8,568 nt of DNA from an uncultured Methylobacillus sp. (lineage in GTDB: Bacteria > Pseudomonadota > Gammaproteobacteria > Burkholderiales > Methylophilaceae): positions 1-8,568 of the forward strand of contig CAMLME010000080.1 of assembly GCA_946481235.1 (NCBI GenBank), written 5' to 3'. The position numbers and the translations under genes were made by a program. Positions 6,166 to 8,568 of the stretch are shown in pieces. Each line of letters begins with the position of its first letter. Position 1 is the first letter of the stretch. Under the pieces are notes generated by a model, which did not search any database, had not been told where the DNA came from, and saw only the letters and a list, made by a program, of their open reading frames with translations.

Positions 6166-7047
6166 ATGAACAGGCCCACCAAAGCCGTTTTCCCAGTTGC
6201 CGGACTAGGCACGCGTTTTCTTCCAGTCACCAAGGCCAGCCCAAAGGAAATGCTGCCTATCGTCGATAAGCCGCTGATTCAATATGCCGTGGAAGAGGCG
6301 GCGGAAGCCGGCATCACCGAGATGATCTTCATCACCGGCCGGACCAAACGCGCCATTGAGGACCATTTCGACAAAGCGTATGAGCTTGAGGTCGAACTCG
6401 AGGCGCGTGGACGCAAGGAGACCCTGGAAGAGCTGCGGTCCATGCTGCCGCGCGGCATGAATTGCATTTATATGCGTCAATCCGAAGCACTTGGGCTGGG
6501 ACATGCGGTCCTGTGTGCTCGCCCCGTGGTCGGCCCGGAACCTTTTGCCGTGATCTTGGCGGACGACTTTATCGATGGCAAGCCCGGCGCCATGGCGCAG
6601 ATGATGGAGATGTACCGCCAGCATGGCAGCTCGATTCTGGGGGTAGAGGATGTCGCCCCTTCTGAAACCGCCAGCTACGGCATCGTGGATGCCGTCGATA
6701 TTGCGTCCCGCCTGTTGCAGGTGAACGGTATTGTCGAAAAACCGCAGCCGGAAGATGCCCCATCCAATCTGGCCGTGGTCGGTCGTTATCTTTTCACTCC
6801 ACGGATATTCGATCATCTTGAAAACGTGCAACCTGGCAAGGGCGGCGAAATCCAGTTAACCGACGGTATTGCCTCGCTGATGCAGGAAGAGCGCGTGCTG
6901 GCCTATCGCTTTCAAGGCAAGCGCTACGATTGCGGCAGCAAGCTTGGCTACATGAAGGCCAATGTCGAACTGGCGATGCGGCATCCGGTCATTGGCCAGG
7001 AGTTTTCCGCGTATCTAAGCCAACTCACTGCAAAAGGCCAACCATGA
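6166..7047 (+). CDS. galU: UTP-glucose-1-phosphate uridylyltransferase
   Basis: GalU joins UTP and glucose-1-phosphate to give UDP-glucose and pyrophosphate in the cytoplasm. UDP-glucose feeds LPS core, exopolysaccharide and galactose metabolism. The 293-residue product has the usual length and all family landmarks: the nucleotide-binding AGLGTRFLP at 12-20 followed by K27 of SPKEMLP, LADD at 131-134, VEKP at 190-193, GGEIQLTD at 226-233 and DCGSKLGY at 255-262. The ATG at 6166 starts MNRPTKAVFPVAGLG, as expected; an upstream in-frame start at 5995 would run back into the dehydratase and is rejected. Only 11 bases separate it from the dehydratase stop, with a weak purine-rich AAGAAAG before the start, so the two are almost surely co-transcribed. 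Its stop overlaps the next start as ATGA. Confidence 0.97.
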   Translation: MNRPTKAVFPVAGLGTRFLPVTKASPKEMLPIVDKPLIQYAVEEAAEAGITEMIFITGRTKRAIEDHFDKAYELEVELEARGRKETLEELRSMLPRGMNCIYMRQSEALGLGHAVLCARPVVGPEPFAVILADDFIDGKPGAMAQMMEMYRQHGSSILGVEDVAPSETASYGIVDAVDIASRLLQVNGIVEKPQPEDAPSNLAVVGRYLFTPRIFDHLENVQPGKGGEIQLTDGIASLMQEERVLAYRFQGKRYDCGSKLGYMKANVELAMRHPVIGQEFSAYLSQLTAKGQP

Positions 7048-7589
7048 CGCAAATTTCGCCTCAGCAACTCCTGGATCAATCCGAAGTTCTATTTAGCGAG
7101 GCAGAAGTGACAGCGGCAATTCAACGGTTGGCGGCTGATGTATCGAATGTCCTGGCGGACAGCGCCCCCCTTGTGCTTTGCGTCATGAGCGGTGCGACGG
7201 TGTTTGCCGGGCACTTGTTGCCCCTACTCAAGTTTCCTCTGGAATTTGATTACGTGCAGGCCAGTCGATACCACAACCGCACGACCGGAGGCGATGATGT
7301 GGTCTGGAAGATGTCGCCGGGCGAGAATGTGCGCGGCCGAACCTTATTGTTGCTGGATGACATACTTGATGAAGGCCATACTCTGGCTGCTGTGCGCAAA
7401 AAATGCCTGGAAGCTGGCGCCGCCCGAGTGATGATTGCTGTGCTGACGGAGAAGGAAACCGGTCGTGAAAAACCGGTAAAAGCGGATTTCGTCGGCCTCA
7501 AGGTGCCTGACCGTTATGTTTTCGGCTGCGGCATGGATGTTTATGGATGGTGGCGCAACCTGCCGGCAATTCATGCGCTGAAGAATTAA
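7044..7589 (+). CDS. hpt: Hypoxanthine-guanine phosphoribosyltransferase
   Basis: This enzyme salvages hypoxanthine and guanine by joining them to PRPP, forming IMP and GMP. The 181-residue product is a type I phosphoribosyltransferase. The PRPP-binding loop is LLLDDILDEGHTL at 102-114, with DD (105-106) in place of the ED seen in E. coli Hpt. An upstream loop VMSGATVFAG at 47-56 holds the pyrophosphate-binding turn. The purine-binding C-terminal segment KADFVGLKVPDRYVFGCGMD (146-165), followed by RNLP at 171-174, separates it from other phosphoribosyltransferases. The ATG at 7044 overlaps the galU stop by four bases, with AAGG just upstream, so translation is likely coupled to galU. Earlier in-frame starts lie inside galU and are rejected. 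Xanthine or guanine preference cannot be told from sequence. Confidence 0.93.
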   Translation: MTQISPQQLLDQSEVLFSEAEVTAAIQRLAADVSNVLADSAPLVLCVMSGATVFAGHLLPLLKFPLEFDYVQASRYHNRTTGGDDVVWKMSPGENVRGRTLLLLDDILDEGHTLAAVRKKCLEAGAARVMIAVLTEKETGREKPVKADFVGLKVPDRYVFGCGMDVYGWWRNLPAIHALKN

Positions 7590-7681
7590 GGCCTTCAAGA
7601 AAATCCAATCTCCGCACATGGCAGGAGCGGGAAAGTTTGACTTGTCAACCATAAGGGCGCCTATTTCCTTCGGATTCTGCC

Positions 7682-7710
7682 CTGAAGCCTCCCCGGTTTT
7701 GCGGTAAAAT
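7682..7710 (+). promoter_or_regulatory. Putative promoter close to dnaE start
   Basis: A -10-like TAAAAT at 7705-7710 lies only seven bases before the dnaE ATG. A poor -35 candidate CTGAAG at 7682-7687 is 17 bases upstream. If used, transcription would begin at or next to the start codon. An alternative upstream promoter is TTGACT at 7637-7642 with TATTTC at 7662-7667 (spacing 19). The TTGACT is part of a palindrome TTGAC-TT-GTCAA (7637-7648). The rest of the 128-base gap after hpt shows no convincing rho-independent terminator. Confidence 0.4.
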
Positions 7711-7717
7711 CCGGCCC

Positions 7718-8568
7718 ATGTCCGACCCTGTTTTTATCCACCTGCGCTGCCATAGCGAGTATTCCGTCGTGGATGGCATGGTACGCATCGACGACTACGT
7801 TGCTCGCGCAGTGCAGGACAAAATGCCGGCGCTGGCACTCACCGATCTTTCCAATCTATTCGGTGCAGTCAAGTTCTACAAGGCTGCTCGTGGCAAAGGC
7901 ATAAAGCCCTTGATCGGCGCGGATATCTGGCTTGAAAATGAGGTCAATCACGACCAGCCGTACCGCGCGCTTCTGCTCTGTCAGACGCATGCCGGTTATC
8001 TGCGCCTGTGCCAACTCGTTTCCCGCGCCTATCTCGATAATCAGCATCGTGGCCGGGCAGAGGTCCGTCGCGAATGGTTTGCCGAGGGCGGTACCGATGG
8101 CCTGATCATGCTTTCCGGTGAAATGGCTGGAGACATCGGTCAGGCATTGCTGCAGGATAATCTTCCGATCGCGCAGGAGCTGGCGCGGCAATGGCAACGA
8201 CTATTCCCGAATCGTTTCTATATCGAATTGCAGCGTGCCGGCCATCCGCAGCAGGAGGCCTACATCGCCCGCGCGCTCGATCTGGCAGCGGGGATGAATC
8301 TTCCCGTTGTGGCGACGCATCCGATTCAGTTTCTGGATACCGACGACCACAAGGCGCATGAAGCGCGCGTCTGCATCGCCGAAGGGTATGTGCTGGCTGA
8401 CCGGCGGCGCCCGCGCCATTTCACTGAGCAGCAGTATTTCCGCACGCAGGCCGAGATGGCCGAGTTATTCTCGGATATTCCCGAAGCGCTCGCCAACAGT
8501 GTGGAAATCGCCAAACGATGCAACCTGTCGCTGACACTGGGCAAGAACTACCTGCCGCAATTCCCGAC
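7718..8568 (+). CDS. dnaE: DNA polymerase III alpha subunit, N-terminal part, runs off right edge
   Basis: DnaE is the catalytic subunit of the replicative DNA polymerase. The visible 283 codons cover the N-terminal PHP domain and stop short of the polymerase palm. Residues 1-20 (MSDPVFIHLR, then CHSEYSVVDG) align with the E. coli start, which fixes the ATG at 7718. Other marks are PALALTDLSNLFG at 37-49, GIKPLIGAD at 61-69, VVATHPIQFLD at 197-207 and the stretch from FSDIPEALANSVEIAKRC (251-268) to YLPQFP. In the PHP domain, Arg10 and Leu44 stand where metal-binding histidines occur in active PHP exonucleases, so this domain looks catalytically dead, as in E. coli, and proofreading would depend on a separate DnaQ. 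No Shine-Dalgarno is visible before the start. The gene follows hpt after 128 bases and is probably transcribed on its own. Confidence 0.96.
   Translation, partial: MSDPVFIHLRCHSEYSVVDGMVRIDDYVARAVQDKMPALALTDLSNLFGAVKFYKAARGKGIKPLIGADIWLENEVNHDQPYRALLLCQTHAGYLRLCQLVSRAYLDNQHRGRAEVRREWFAEGGTDGLIMLSGEMAGDIGQALLQDNLPIAQELARQWQRLFPNRFYIELQRAGHPQQEAYIARALDLAAGMNLPVVATHPIQFLDTDDHKAHEARVCIAEGYVLADRRRPRHFTEQQYFRTQAEMAELFSDIPEALANSVEIAKRCNLSLTLGKNYLPQFP

Noticed and set aside
7578..7602. Possible terminator after hpt (TGAAG...CTTCA)
   Set aside because: A five-base AT-leaning stem without a T-run; not a credible rho-independent terminator.

Overview
The window reads as ordinary chromosomal sequence from a Gram-negative proteobacterium. 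A betaproteobacterium, perhaps of the Nitrosomonadales type, is my best guess, because the RimO and DnaE sequences sit close to beta/gammaproteobacterial versions. That placement comes from remembered families and no search was run. Nearly every base is accounted for by eight protein genes. Two are cut by the window edges: a glycosyltransferase on the left and dnaE on the right. I see no tRNA, rRNA, insertion sequence, CRISPR array, phage gene or long repeat.

Left part (1-2358, minus strand): a tightly packed, overlapping three-gene run reading leftwards out of the window. In transcription order it holds a chorismatase of the FkbO/Hyg5/XanB2 family, a PlsC-like membrane acyltransferase, and a family 2 glycosyltransferase. 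This gene set matches one end of an aryl polyene (xanthomonadin-like) pigment cluster. The chorismatase would supply a hydroxybenzoate starter, and the other two would modify or anchor the polyene in the envelope. The polyketide-type genes needed to prove this would lie beyond the left edge.

Middle (2359-4270): a divergent promoter region with a perfect TATAAT box serves rimO, the ribosomal protein S12 methylthiotransferase. A convergent small gene of 102 codons follows on the minus strand. Its product is basic and unrecognised, and the gene has a very good Shine-Dalgarno sequence.

Right part (4271-8568, plus strand): a likely operon begins with a membrane-anchored nucleotide-sugar 4,6-dehydratase (CapD/WbpM/PglF type). 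galU follows after 11 bases, and hpt overlaps galU by ATGA. The first two supply activated sugars for surface polysaccharide or glycan; hpt is purine salvage and seems a passenger. After a 128-base gap comes dnaE, the replicative polymerase alpha subunit, whose visible part is the PHP domain. Its putative -10 box lies so close to the start codon that the transcript could be leaderless or nearly so.

I found no convincing undescribed system. The best leads are the edge of the pigment cluster, the unidentified small gene, and the unusual transcription/translation start arrangement of dnaE.
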